The notes under the pieces were generated by a model that searched no databases, was not told the DNA's origin, and saw only the letters and a program-made list of their open reading frames with translations. Both the position numbers and the translations under genes were made by a program. From an uncultured Sphingomonas sp. (lineage in GTDB: Bacteria; Pseudomonadota; Alphaproteobacteria; Sphingomonadales; Sphingomonadaceae), in contig NZ_CALMAW010000029.1 in assembly GCF_937859915.1 (NCBI RefSeq), forward strand, positions 30,606-94,605: a stretch of 64,000 nt of DNA, in the 5' to 3' direction. Numbering within the stretch: the first letter of the stretch is position 1; each line of letters starts with the position of its first letter. Below, in pieces: positions 1 through 11,075 of the stretch.

Positions 1-168
1 GCGGCCTCGGACAAGCTCTATGCGGGGTCTAACCCGATGACCGGCGAAGACATCGCACAGACCATGTTGTGGGTTGCAAGCCTACCGCCGCACCTCAACA
101 TCAACAGTCTCGAGCTGATGCCGGTCAGCCAGTCCTTCGCCGGCTTCCAGGTCGCCCGCGAAGGCTGA
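1..168 (+). CDS. SDR family oxidoreductase, C-terminal fragment (YdfG-like)
   Basis: Reading from the first base gives 55 residues and a TGA stop; the gene begins outside the window. The fragment has the typical end of classical short-chain dehydrogenases of the YdfG / 3-hydroxy acid dehydrogenase type: a GSNPMTGEDIAQ stretch, a helix containing VASLPPHLNIN and a final strand with LELMPVSQ. In that family this part forms the last helix and strand beside the substrate pocket and dimer contacts. The catalytic Ser-Tyr-Lys and the NADP-binding Gly motif are not in view, so substrate and cofactor cannot be judged. The family is fairly secure; the YdfG assignment rests on the PPHxNIN and LMP signatures alone. 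Confidence 0.7.
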   Translation, partial: AASDKLYAGSNPMTGEDIAQTMLWVASLPPHLNINSLELMPVSQSFAGFQVAREG

Positions 169-390
169 GCCGGTCGTTCGTCCTTGCGAAGCGACTAAGA
201 AACATGCCCGGCGCGCGACGCTCAGGGACGCGGCGCGGCGTTCGCAATAACCGACGGCCCATGTCAGCAAGTCACATCATGACACGCAAGACAAGTCACG
301 ATCCGACTTCGCGTCACTGATCGTCCTTCCCAGCTGCGCTGATGCGCTCCATCCCGCTGGCATCGCCTGCCAGCCGCAAAGGAGCGCGCA

Positions 391-570
391 ATGTCTACCC
401 AACCCGAAACCCTGACCCGTCCCGAGCCGGCCCGCGCCCGCGCCGTGTTCTCGACCGAGGATTTCGGCCTGCTGCGCACCGCGGTCTCGCACTATCTCCA
501 GGTTATCCAGGACGAACCGGAATCGGTGAAGTTCAGCAATCTCTATCACCGGCTCGGCCGGCTGCGCTGA
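391..570 (+). CDS. small conserved hypothetical protein upstream of isocitrate lyase
   Basis: A 59-residue frame with a purine-rich leader (AAAGGAG) about 8 bases before the ATG. The product has a disordered N-terminus rich in Pro, Arg and Ala followed by a helical core (FSTEDFGLLRTAVSHYLQ) and an amphipathic C-terminal helix with FSNLYHRLGRL. No enzyme motif, membrane segment or signal peptide is visible. It ends 39 bases before aceA and points the same way, so the two are probably co-transcribed, and a role tied to glyoxylate-shunt expression or enzyme regulation is an inference. I recall similar small proteins beside isocitrate lyase in other sphingomonads but could not check. Function unknown. 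Confidence 0.65.
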   Translation: MSTQPETLTRPEPARARAVFSTEDFGLLRTAVSHYLQVIQDEPESVKFSNLYHRLGRLR

Positions 571-609
571 TCCCGAAAATATCGTTTCGTTCGAGATGCC
601 AGGACAATC

Positions 610-2202
610 ATGACCTATCAGAGCCATATCACCGACACGCATACGCTGATCCGCAAATACAACGGCACATGGGACGGCATCGACGCCGAGGCGGTCGCCC
701 GCATGCGGTTGCAGAACCGCTTCCAGACCGGGCTCGACATCGCGCGCTACACCGCTGCGATAATGCGCCGCGACATGGCGGCCTATGACGCCGATCCCGC
801 CGCCTACACCCAGTCGCTCGGCTGCTGGCACGGCTTCATCGGCCAGCAGAAGATGATCGCGGTGAAAAAGCATTTCGGCACGACCAAGGGCAGATATCTG
901 TACCTGTCGGGCTGGATGGTCGCCGCGCTGCGCTCCGATTTCGGGCCGCTGCCTGATCAGTCGATGCACGAGAAGACCAGCGTGCCCGCGCTGATCGAGG
1001 AACTCTACACCTTCCTGCGTCAAGCCGACGCGCGCGAACTGGGCGGCCTGTTCCGGCAACTCGACGCCGTCCGCGATGCGGGTGATGCCGCGAAGGAAGC
1101 CGCGCTGCTCGATCAGGTGGAGAATTTCCAGACTCACGTCGTCCCGATCATCGCGGACATCGACGCCGGCTTCGGCAATGCCGAGGCGACCTATCTGCTC
1201 GCGCGCAAGATGATCGAGGCGGGCGCCTGCGCGCTGCAGATCGAGAACCAGGTCTCCGACGAAAAGCAGTGCGGGCATCAGGACGGCAAGGTCACCGTGC
1301 CGCACGAGGACTTCCTCGCGAAGGTCCGCGCCTGCCGCTACGCCTTCCTCGAGCTCGGCGTCGAGGACGGGATCATCGTCACGCGCACCGATTCCCTGGG
1401 CGCCGGTCTCACCAAGCAGATCGCGGTCTCGACCGAGCCCGGCGATCTCGGCGACCAGTATAACAGCTTCCTCGACTGCGAGGAGGTCACGCCCGAGACC
1501 GCCCGCAACGGCGACGTGCTGATCAACCGCGACGGCCGGATGCTGCGCCCCAAGCGGTTGCCCAGCAACCTCTACCAGTTCCGCGCCGGGACGGGCGCCG
1601 ATCGCTGCGTGCTCGACTGCATCACCTCGCTCCAGCACGGCGCCGACCTGCTGTGGATCGAGACCGAGAAGCCGCATATCGAGCAGATCGCCAGCATGGT
1701 CGATCGCATCCGCGAGGTCGTCCCCAACGCCAAGCTGGTCTACAACAACTCGCCCTCGTTCAACTGGACGCTCAACTTCCGCCAGCAAGTGTACGACGCC
1801 TGGGCCGAGGCGGGCAGGGACGTCTCCGCCTATGAGCGTGGCGCGCTGATGAGCGTGATCTACGACACCACCGAACTGGCGCACGAGGCCGACGAGCGGA
1901 TCCGCACCTTCCAGAAGGATGCGGCCAAGCGCGCGGGCATCTTCCATCATCTGATCACGCTGCCGACCTATCATACGGCGGCGCTGTCGACCGACAATCT
2001 CGCCCGCGAATATTTCGGCGAGGCGGGGATGCTGGGCTATGTCCGCGACGTGCAGCGCAAGGAGATCCGCGAGGGCATCGCCTGCGTCCGCCACCAGAAT
2101 ATGTCGGGGTCGGACCTGGGCGACGATCACAAGGACTATTTTGCCGGCGAGGCCGCGCTCAAGGCGGGCGGCGCGCACAATACGATGAACCAGTTCGCCT
2201 AA
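610..2202 (+). CDS. aceA: isocitrate lyase
   Basis: A 530-residue protein that splits isocitrate into succinate and glyoxylate, the first step of the glyoxylate shunt used for growth on acetate and fatty acids. The catalytic loop reads KQCGH (residues 219-223, Cys221), and the Mg-binding strand ADIDAGFGN lies at 182-190. The KQCGH form and the length near 530 match the long isocitrate lyase class of Pseudomonas rather than the KKCGH enzyme of E. coli. The ATG is 39 bases after a small co-oriented gene and follows AGGACA. No malate synthase gene is adjacent. Two strong hairpins follow the stop codon. Cytoplasmic; identification is secure. Confidence 0.97.
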   Translation: MTYQSHITDTHTLIRKYNGTWDGIDAEAVARMRLQNRFQTGLDIARYTAAIMRRDMAAYDADPAAYTQSLGCWHGFIGQQKMIAVKKHFGTTKGRYLYLSGWMVAALRSDFGPLPDQSMHEKTSVPALIEELYTFLRQADARELGGLFRQLDAVRDAGDAAKEAALLDQVENFQTHVVPIIADIDAGFGNAEATYLLARKMIEAGACALQIENQVSDEKQCGHQDGKVTVPHEDFLAKVRACRYAFLELGVEDGIIVTRTDSLGAGLTKQIAVSTEPGDLGDQYNSFLDCEEVTPETARNGDVLINRDGRMLRPKRLPSNLYQFRAGTGADRCVLDCITSLQHGADLLWIETEKPHIEQIASMVDRIREVVPNAKLVYNNSPSFNWTLNFRQQVYDAWAEAGRDVSAYERGALMSVIYDTTELAHEADERIRTFQKDAAKRAGIFHHLITLPTYHTAALSTDNLAREYFGEAGMLGYVRDVQRKEIREGIACVRHQNMSGSDLGDDHKDYFAGEAALKAGGAHNTMNQFA

Positions 2203-2229
2203 GCGGACGGTCGTCGCGAGAGGATGCTG

Positions 2230-2257
2230 CGGCCCGGGTGCGTTCGCGCCCGGGCCG
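2230..2257 (+). terminator. GC-rich hairpin after aceA
   Basis: A perfect 9-bp stem, CGGCCCGGG with CCCGGGCCG, and a 10-base loop, placed 27 bases after the aceA stop. The run of T that follows is weak (GTCTCATGTC), so it may act as a terminator or as an mRNA-stabilising structure. Confidence 0.55.
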
Positions 2258-2284
2258 TCTCATGTCGCGTGTCTGGCAACCCGA

Positions 2285-2325
2285 CCGCTACGCCGCCTCG
2301 GGGGAGCGGTGAGGCGGCGTAGCGG
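2285..2325. repeat. 15-bp perfect inverted repeat in the aceA-GST gap
   Basis: CCGCTACGCCGCCTC at 2285-2299 is the exact reverse complement of 2311-2325, with an 11-base loop between. It is the second hairpin in the 311-base gap between aceA and the GST gene; the rest of the gap (2326-2513) shows no gene. The arm matches none of the other palindromes seen in the window. A backup terminator is possible, but no T tract follows. Confidence 0.6.
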
Positions 2326-2513
2326 GAGCGGGTTGCTCGATGAGATTAACGGCGATGCGGCGTCGCGCTTAATCGGAAATCGTCCGAATTCGACCTTTGT
2401 CGTGCGCGCACGGTGGATTGGACCGAAAATGGGATCGCGTTCGGCGGGGCGCGGCAACTTTCGCCGGGCCGCTGCCGTTGGAGTGTCCGTCTCCGTTCGC
2501 GAAAGCCCCGATC

Positions 2514-3146
2514 ATGCTCACGCTCCATCATCTCAATTTCTCGCGTTCGACCCGCGTGCTGTGGCTGCTCGAGGAGCTGGGCATCGACTATGATCTGGTC
2601 CGCTACGAGCGCACGCCGGGGTTCCGCGCGCCCGAGACGCTCAAGGCGGTCCACCCGCTTGGCAAGGCGCCGGTGCTGGAAGACGACGAGCTGACACTCG
2701 CCGAAAGCGCGACGATCCTGACCTATCTCGCGACCCGCTACGGCGACGGCGATTTCCTGCCGCCCGCCGGCACGGCAGAGGCGGCGCTGCACGACGAGTG
2801 GCTGCAATATGGCGAGAGCTCGGCGGCGCTGCCGATCATGATGACGCTGTTCGGCGGCATGATGGGCGGGCTGCCCGACGTGATGCGGGGCTTCGCCGAT
2901 TCGGAGCGCGAGAAGGCGTTCGCCTATATCGCTGCACGGCTGCGGGCGGGCGGCCCCTATCTGATGGGCGAAACCTTCACCATCGCCGACATCCAGCTCG
3001 CCTATCTGCTCGATGTCGCTCAGTCGTCGGGGATGCTCACCGCGCATCCCCAGCTCGACGCCTATCTCGAGACGCTGCGCGCGCGGCCGGCGCTCGCCAA
3101 GGCGCTCGAGATCGGCGGGCCGATGCATCCGCGCGGCGGCTCATGA
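2514..3146 (+). CDS. glutathione S-transferase family protein
   Basis: A 210-residue cytosolic GST. The N-terminal thioredoxin-like half (about 1-80) starts MLTLHHLNFSRSTRVLWLLE, the glutathione-site region of bacterial GSTs related to the Theta/Beta groups, and contains the cis-Pro segment GKAPVLEDD and the ESATI turn. The all-helical C-terminal half carries the LMGETFTIADIQLAYLL N-capping-box region. The ATG at 2514 is chosen because the fold begins there; the in-frame extension upstream is Arg-rich and does not look like protein. It ends flush against the convergent gene at 3147. Substrate cannot be predicted; detoxification by glutathione conjugation or reduction is the family role. Confidence 0.88.
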   Translation: MLTLHHLNFSRSTRVLWLLEELGIDYDLVRYERTPGFRAPETLKAVHPLGKAPVLEDDELTLAESATILTYLATRYGDGDFLPPAGTAEAALHDEWLQYGESSAALPIMMTLFGGMMGGLPDVMRGFADSEREKAFAYIAARLRAGGPYLMGETFTIADIQLAYLLDVAQSSGMLTAHPQLDAYLETLRARPALAKALEIGGPMHPRGGS

Positions 3147-3614
3147 TCAATGTCCCGAGGCGTCACAGGCGGTGATCGACCCATAGGCTCCTGCCTGCTG
3201 GTCGATCGTATAGCGGATCGCGCGGCAGCCATTGGCGCCGGTGGTGAGGCTGGGCACGGCATAGCCGCTCAGCATGCCGTCCTGCCAGCGTTGCGTCGTG
3301 CCGGTGGCAAGCGCGCGGTGGATCGCATCCTTTACCGCCTGTGATTGGAGCGGGGCGAAGCCGCCCGGGCCGACCAGCGGTGGCGGCGTAGCGACACTGG
3401 GCGCTGACGGCTGCGATGTCGCAGCGATCGGCGGCGCGGCGACCTCGACGCGCGCCGCCTGATGGCGATACGTCGCGAGCAGGATCAGCACGGCAAGTGC
3501 GAGATAGACGAGGATGGAGAGAAGCAGCGGCAGGCGGCCGTCCGTCCGCCGGGCGGCGGCGCGCCCGCCGAGACGTGTCAGCCAGCGGCCGGGAAGGGTG
3601 AACAGATCGAGCAT
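3147..3614 (-). CDS. single-span membrane protein with a 17-kDa-surface-antigen-like C-terminal domain
   Basis: 155 residues. A basic N-terminus (about 1-27) leads into one membrane helix at about 28-48, then a Pro/Ala-rich linker to about residue 90, then a C-terminal domain with the pattern RALATGTTQRW, DGMLSGYAVPS, NGCRAIRY and ITACD. The two cysteines and the order W-SGYAVP-CR-AC resemble the C-terminal domain of the 17-kDa surface antigen family (RT0821-type). That match is by eye and weaker than a database hit. Topology should place the C-terminal domain in the periplasm. The gene is divergent from the membrane protein at 3698 and tail-to-tail with the GST gene. Function unknown. Confidence 0.6.
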   Translation of the reverse strand: MLDLFTLPGRWLTRLGGRAAARRTDGRLPLLLSILVYLALAVLILLATYRHQAARVEVAAPPIAATSQPSAPSVATPPPLVGPGGFAPLQSQAVKDAIHRALATGTTQRWQDGMLSGYAVPSLTTGANGCRAIRYTIDQQAGAYGSITACDASGH

Positions 3615-3697
3615 GACGCGACGAATAGCATGGATCTCCGCCGAAGGAATGACGTCCGGCGATTGACGCGGCCGCGCGCTTCGCGGATCGCTCAGCG

Positions 3698-5089
3698 ATG
3701 ATCGAGACGGGGGGCCTTCGAAATCGGAAGATCGGCGCGTGGCACGCCGGCCTGGCGCTGTTGGCGGCGGCGGCGGTGCAGCTGGCGGCGTTCTGGCCCG
3801 GGATCATGATCTGGGACGCGATCCGGCAATATCACCAGGCGCTGAGCGGGCATTACGACGATTGGCACCCGCCGGCGATGAACTGGCTGTGGCGGCAGCT
3901 GCTCGTCATCGATAGCGGGCCGGCGCCGATGCTCGCGCTGCAGGCGCTGCTCTATTGGGGCGGGTTCGCGCTGCTTGCGGCGGCCGCCTTGCGCGCGGAG
4001 CGACGACGCCTCGCGTCTGCGATCCTTGCCTGCGCGCTGCTGCCGATCCCCTTCCTGCTAGTCGGTACGGTGCTCAAGGACAGCCTGATGGCGGGTGCGT
4101 TGCTGTCCGCTGCCGGGCTGATCGCGATCGCGCGTCCCGACCAACGGCTTCCGCGGATCGTCGCCATCCTGCTCCTCGTCGCCGCAGCGACGCTCCGCTT
4201 CAACGCAGTGCCTGCCTGCCTTCCGCTGTTCGTCGCGGCCTTGCCCGGGGGGTGGCGGCGCACGCGCATCCGGCTCGCGCTGGTAACTGCGATCTCCGCG
4301 ATCCCGCTGGTGCTGGCGATGCCCGTCGCCAACCGGCTGCTCCATGCCGAGCGCAGCGGAGTCGAATTGTCGCTGGTGATCTTCGATCTCGGCGGGATTG
4401 GCCGGTTCGCCGGAGTCGACGTCTTCCCGCCTGTCGCCATCGCCGATCCGGTCGCGGTCAACGCGCACTGCTACCAGCCGGTGTCGTGGGACGCCTACGC
4501 CTGGTGGGGTCCCGACCCGTGCCCGATCGGCTTTGCCGATCTGCAGCCGGCGTTCGCCGCGCAGCACCTCAACCCGTACCTTGTCTGGGCGAAGGCGATC
4601 GCCGCGCATCCTCTGGCGTACGCACAGCATCGCCTCGCGCATTTCAACGACAACAGCCGTTTCCTCGTCCACGACGCCGATCTGCCGACGCTGTCGCTCC
4701 AGACCGATCCCAATCCCTGGAGCTTTCAGCTTGCGCCGAGCAGGCTGCGCGACGCGATCGCCGCAGTGGCGAGCTGGAGCGGTCGCACGCCGCTCGGCTG
4801 GCCGATCTGCTGGCTCGCGCTCGGATTGGGAACGCTGGCACTCGCCTGGTCTCAGTGCAGCGGATCGATCGCGCTGCCGCTGGCGCTGTCGGCTTGGCTC
4901 TACGGGATGAGCTATCTTCCGCTCAGCGTCGCCTCCGAGGTGCGCTATCATTTTTGGACGATGACGGGGATCGCGCTTGCGACTGTCATCACGCTCGCCG
5001 ACGCCCGCGGGGTTGCGCGGCGCGCGCTCATCATGGCCTTCGCGCCGTTGGTGCTCGTCCTCCTCCTGTGCGTCGCCGCACGCCTCTGA
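3698..5089 (+). CDS. polytopic membrane protein, GT-C glycosyltransferase-like
   Basis: 463 residues with about ten hydrophobic segments. The first extracytoplasmic loop, after helix 1, contains WPGIMIWDAIRQYHQ and YDDWHPPAMNWLW. An acidic residue just after the first helix and an aromatic/HPP motif are typical of GT-C fold enzymes, which use lipid-phosphate sugar donors at the outer face of the membrane; family membership is inferred from this topology. A large soluble loop lies around residues 235-350 (CYQPVSWDAYAWWGPDPC, ADLQPAF). Only 16 bases separate it from the downstream glucosidase, so the two are probably co-transcribed and may act on the same glycan. No specific substrate can be assigned. 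Confidence 0.6.
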   Translation: MIETGGLRNRKIGAWHAGLALLAAAAVQLAAFWPGIMIWDAIRQYHQALSGHYDDWHPPAMNWLWRQLLVIDSGPAPMLALQALLYWGGFALLAAAALRAERRRLASAILACALLPIPFLLVGTVLKDSLMAGALLSAAGLIAIARPDQRLPRIVAILLLVAAATLRFNAVPACLPLFVAALPGGWRRTRIRLALVTAISAIPLVLAMPVANRLLHAERSGVELSLVIFDLGGIGRFAGVDVFPPVAIADPVAVNAHCYQPVSWDAYAWWGPDPCPIGFADLQPAFAAQHLNPYLVWAKAIAAHPLAYAQHRLAHFNDNSRFLVHDADLPTLSLQTDPNPWSFQLAPSRLRDAIAAVASWSGRTPLGWPICWLALGLGTLALAWSQCSGSIALPLALSAWLYGMSYLPLSVASEVRYHFWTMTGIALATVITLADARGVARRALIMAFAPLVLVLLLCVAARL

Positions 5090-5105
5090 ACTCGCGAAGG
5101 ACCCC

Positions 5106-7778
<2,673 letters not shown>

Positions 7779-7787
7779 GCGCGGGCC

Positions 7788-7887
7788 GTTCCCCGGCGAA
7801 GGCCGCGGGGCCCAGGCCCCACGTTGCGTATCGGACGGTGCGCCTGCCAGCTGCTCCGGGCCTGGGCATCGGCCTGCGCCGGGGAAC
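7788..7887. repeat. long intergenic palindrome, class A copy 1
   Basis: The left arm begins GTTCCCCGGCGAAGGCCG and continues to GGCCCAGGCCCC. The right arm ends GGCCTGCGCCGGGGAAC, the near reverse complement, with about 40 bases between. It separates the convergent glucosidase and phospholipase genes and could terminate transcription from both sides. Related arms occur at 19454, 36509 and 37969. Confidence 0.75.
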
Positions 7888-7898
7888 GAGTGGACGGC

Positions 7899-9311
7899 TC
7901 AGAACAGCGAGCCCACCAGCCGCGCCAGATTTTCGAGGAGCTTCTGTAGTTTCGGCCGCTGGCGCCACGTCTCGAGCTCGACCTCGTCGCTCCCCTCGAG
8001 ATAGCCGCGCTGGACCTTTTCGAGCGCCGCGACCGACGCCGCGTCGTAGAGCAGCAGGCTTGCCTCTTCGTTGAGCTGGAAGGAGCGCAGGTCGACGTTG
8101 CTCGATCCGATGATCGCCAGCCGCCCGTCGATGCTGACGTTCTTGGCGTGGAGCAGGAAGTTGCGGAACAGGTGGATGTGCACGCCGGCCTTGAGCAGGT
8201 CGTCATAATAGGAGCGCTGAGCGAGGTTGACCATGCGCTGGTCCACCACCTCGGACAGCACGAGATGCACCTCGACGCCGCGCACCACCGCGGTGCGCAT
8301 CGCCCCGAGCACGTCCTCGTCGGGGATGAAATAGGGCGTCGCTATGACAACGCGCTCGCGCGCCTGGTGCGTCTGCCAGACGAGCAGCGTCTCGAAGCCT
8401 TCGAGCGGATAGTCCGATCCGCTCGGCAGCAGCTGCGCCTGCGCGTCGCCTGTGGCGGGCGGGATGTCGAGTTCGCTGTCGGGCAGCGTCTGCGTCTCCA
8501 GAAACCAGTCGCCGCGGATCACCGCCTCGATCTCGGCGACCACCGGCCCGGTGACGCGCACGACCAGTTCGCGGTTGACCACGCCCTTGCGGAAAGTCTT
8601 CGAGACGAGATTCTGCGAGCCCGCGTAGCCGATCGAGCCGTCGATCGCGAACAGCTTGCGATGGTTGCGCATGTCGCGGCGGGTGCGGTCGCGGAGCAGG
8701 CGGAACGGCAGCGCCTCGACGACCTCGACGCCATTGTCGCGCAGCAGGGCGCGCGAGCGGCGGATCCATTTGTGCGAGCCGACCGGGTCGACCATCACGC
8801 GACAATGCACGCCGCGCTGGACCGCGCGACCGAGCGCGGCGGCGACTTTCTGTCCGACCTCGTCGTCGGCGAAGATATAGACCAGCAGGCGCACGCAGCG
8901 CCGCGCGGCATCGATGTCGGCGACCAGCCGGTCGACGACGCCGTCATAATCGTCGATCATCTCGACCGTGTTGCCGCCGGTCGCGGGCATGTAGCCAAGC
9001 CGGCGCGAGAGGTCGGCGATCGGGTCCGCCGCGCCGCAATCGGCGGGCGCCCGGTCTCGCAGGCGCTGCGCGAGCGCATCGAAAAAGGGTCGCAGCGCGC
9101 GAAAGCGGTCCGTCCGCCATTTGGGAAAACGCGGGCTGCCGATCGCCAGGAACAGCAGCACGCCGGGCACTGGCAGAAAGAAGATCAGCAGCAGCCAGGC
9201 GCGCGCTGCGGCCGGCGGCCGTCGCAGCGGCACGATCGCCACCGCGGCGATGCGGATCGCCCATTCGAGGATATAATAAGCGGTCTCGAGGTGCGTGCTG
9301 GATATCGACAT
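7899..9311 (-). CDS. cardiolipin synthase / phospholipase D family membrane protein
   Basis: 470 residues with two N-terminal membrane helices (about 12-30 and 38-58) followed by two phospholipase D domains. Both HxKxxxxD motifs are intact: H217-K219-D224 (HRKLFAIDG) and H388-K390-D395 (HAKNVSIDG), each followed by a G-S-N stretch. This layout is the ClsA type, which joins two phosphatidylglycerol molecules into cardiolipin at the inner membrane. The ATG at 9311 leaves the first helix directly at the N-terminus and gives the family's usual length near 470; another ATG 21 bases upstream cannot be excluded. The cls product name is likely, but other bacterial phosphatidyltransferases share the motifs. 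Confidence 0.88.
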   Translation of the reverse strand: MSISSTHLETAYYILEWAIRIAAVAIVPLRRPPAAARAWLLLIFFLPVPGVLLFLAIGSPRFPKWRTDRFRALRPFFDALAQRLRDRAPADCGAADPIADLSRRLGYMPATGGNTVEMIDDYDGVVDRLVADIDAARRCVRLLVYIFADDEVGQKVAAALGRAVQRGVHCRVMVDPVGSHKWIRRSRALLRDNGVEVVEALPFRLLRDRTRRDMRNHRKLFAIDGSIGYAGSQNLVSKTFRKGVVNRELVVRVTGPVVAEIEAVIRGDWFLETQTLPDSELDIPPATGDAQAQLLPSGSDYPLEGFETLLVWQTHQARERVVIATPYFIPDEDVLGAMRTAVVRGVEVHLVLSEVVDQRMVNLAQRSYYDDLLKAGVHIHLFRNFLLHAKNVSIDGRLAIIGSSNVDLRSFQLNEEASLLLYDAASVAALEKVQRGYLEGSDEVELETWRQRPKLQKLLENLARLVGSLF

Positions 9312-9510
9312 CGCCGCCGAGCCTAGCCGCATCGCCGCAGCAGGAACATCGCGCTTTTCGGGCGATGGCGATCCCATTTCGACCGATGCCCGATTAGACG
9401 TTGGTCTGAGGACGATAGTCTATGCGGCTTTGGTCCTATCGATCTTAACCGAATTCCCCCAGATGCGATCGACGACCCGGCATCGACGCGGGGAAAAGTC
9501 GGGCGATCTG

Positions 9511-9759
9511 ATGGCTTTTGAGGTGCGATTACTGTTTGCGGACGACGGACCGCCTGAGGTGGCCATCCGCTGCGATACGCTTCGCCAGGCGGTAGAGTCG
9601 GCGTTCGAGATTGCCGACGATCACGGCACCGGCGTGTCGCACCATCGCCGCGCCACCTGGGTCAACGTCTATGACGACCGTCGCCTCGAGCTGTCGGTCC
9701 AGGTCATCGAGGGCGGGCTCAGCGGCGCGCGATCTCAGCGGCGATCGCAGTCCAAGTAA
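9511..9759 (+). CDS. small hypothetical protein
   Basis: 82 residues starting MAFEVRLLFADDGPPE. The pattern of short strands and one helix (DTLRQAVESAFEIADDHG), then RATWVNVYDDRRLELSVQVIEGG, suggests a small alpha/beta protein; no known domain is recognised. A longer frame reaches back to 9295, but its first 72 residues overlap the divergent phospholipase gene and look random, so the start at 9511 (after GGGAAAAGTCGGG) is preferred. Its last 41 bases overlap the end of the convergent gene at 9719. Function unknown. Confidence 0.5.
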   Translation: MAFEVRLLFADDGPPEVAIRCDTLRQAVESAFEIADDHGTGVSHHRRATWVNVYDDRRLELSVQVIEGGLSGARSQRRSQSK

Positions 9760-9895
9760 GCAGCACCTCGCCGGTGGCGAACCGCATCTGATGAGCGGCG
9801 AAGGCTTGTGCGTCGACGCCAAGATGCGCGATCATCGCGTCGGCCATCTGTTGAATCCGTGTCGCGCGATCGTGCGCGTCGTCAAAGTCACTCAT
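9719..9895 (-). CDS. small hypothetical protein
   Basis: 58 residues starting MSDFDDAHDRATRIQQMADAM, almost entirely helical, with the hydrophobic patches MADAMIAHLG and LLTWTAIAAEIARR. No signal peptide or domain is recognised. The ATG has GGATATGGG just upstream. The tail overlaps the end of the convergent gene at 9511-9759 by 41 bases, so at least one of these two ends needs checking. Small helical proteins of this kind are common hypothetical genes in sphingomonads; function unknown. Confidence 0.45.
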   Translation of the reverse strand: MSDFDDAHDRATRIQQMADAMIAHLGVDAQAFAAHQMRFATGEVLLTWTAIAAEIARR

Positions 9896-10153
9896 CCCAT
9901 ATCCGGTGGCGTCGCGGACCCCGTGGCCGCAGAGAAACGAGCGATGCATCGGGCGGCATCGGCGGCAGCCGTGATACGGTCCGCGTCGCGGCGGATAGCG
10001 TCGCCCCGCGGACGCGTCCCGGACCGCGACCGCGCGCATGTCCCATAATCGCTGCGGTGCGACCAAGGTCTAGTGCGCGGCCGATCTCCCGATTCGCGGC
10101 CGGCCGTCGAGGGGCATGGAAGGGGCCGATACCGTCGTCGGACCCCGCCCTTG

Positions 10154-11041
10154 CTAGCGTGAGACCTGTTTGGCGAAGGCGGTGAGATCGTCCAGCACGG
10201 CGGCGCGCCCGCGAAAGGGTCGGGCAATCGCGGTCACCAGCCCGACATGGCCTATGTCGGGATAGCGCTTGCGCTCGACGGCATCGCCGGCGGCGCGCAA
10301 CCGGCGCTCGAGAGAGTCACTGTTCGATGGCCGGACCGTGCCGTCCTTGTCGCCTGTCGCGAGGAACGCCGGCGGATCGCCGGCGCGAACAAAATTGACC
10401 GGCTGCGTCGAGGCAGCGTCGGCCACGCCGCCGAACGTCGTCGTGGCGATCCCGCTATCGAGCGGCAGGAAATCATACGGTCCGGCAAGCCCGATCAGTC
10501 CGCGGATACGATCACGATCGGCACCAAGCCAGCGCGGATCGAATGCGAGCATGGCGGCATCATAGGCGCCGGCCGAGTGGCCGGCGAGCAGCAGCCGACG
10601 CGGATCACCGCCGTAGCGGCCCGCATGCCCGACGACCCAGCGCACGGCGGCGGCATTGTCTTCGAGGAAAAACGGATAGGCGATTTGCGGCAGAAGCCGA
10701 TAGTCGGGGATCGCGACGAGGAAACCGCGTGCGGCCAGCGCGCGGCCGACAAAGGCATAGCCGTCCTTGGTGCCCGAATTCCACGATCCGCCATAGAAGA
10801 AGACGATCACCGGCAGTGGCGCCGCGCGGGCGCCGATCGGGGCGTAGAGGTCGAGCCGCTGGCGGGGATCCGCGCCGAACGCGACATCATCCGCGACCTT
10901 CGCGACGCCGCTATCCTTGGGCACCAGCGTGTCGAACGTCTTGAGCGGCGAGCAGGCGACCGCCAGAAGCGCGAGCAGCGCGCCGATCAGCGGACGGCGT
11001 CCGCGCGTTTCGATCGTCACATCCGTCCCTTTGCGCAACAT
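10154..11041 (-). CDS. alpha/beta hydrolase, esterase/lipase lipoprotein
   Basis: 295 residues. The N-terminus (RRPLIGALLALLAVAC, Cys30) looks like a lipoprotein signal, although Ala rather than Leu at -3 is not ideal. The hydrolase core has the oxyanion-hole segment FFYGGSWNSG (in place of HGGG), the nucleophile elbow GHSAGA, an acid in GDKDGTV and the catalytic His in DIGHVGLV. It resembles the BD-FAE / carboxylesterase group that hydrolyses small esters, including ester groups on polysaccharides. It is the last gene of a leftward cluster with bamD and recN (34-base gap to recN). The start is chosen at the ATG before the signal sequence because upstream sequence belongs to recN. Confidence 0.8.
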   Translation of the reverse strand: MLRKGTDVTIETRGRRPLIGALLALLAVACSPLKTFDTLVPKDSGVAKVADDVAFGADPRQRLDLYAPIGARAAPLPVIVFFYGGSWNSGTKDGYAFVGRALAARGFLVAIPDYRLLPQIAYPFFLEDNAAAVRWVVGHAGRYGGDPRRLLLAGHSAGAYDAAMLAFDPRWLGADRDRIRGLIGLAGPYDFLPLDSGIATTTFGGVADAASTQPVNFVRAGDPPAFLATGDKDGTVRPSNSDSLERRLRAAGDAVERKRYPDIGHVGLVTAIARPFRGRAAVLDDLTAFAKQVSR

Positions 11042-11075
11042 CGCCGTCCCGCGCGCGTCGCCGGGGCTACGGGCT

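Noticed and set aside
277..2178. Long open frame antisense to aceA (633 codons), and similar ones antisense to typA, putA, the prolyl oligopeptidase and recN
   Set aside because: High-GC genes commonly leave one antisense frame open; these show Arg/Asp/Leu-rich random composition, no domain and no ribosome site, while the sense frames are complete known enzymes.
9295..9510. Extended N-terminus for the small protein ending at 9759
   Set aside because: The added part overlaps the start of the divergent phospholipase gene and has no protein-like pattern.
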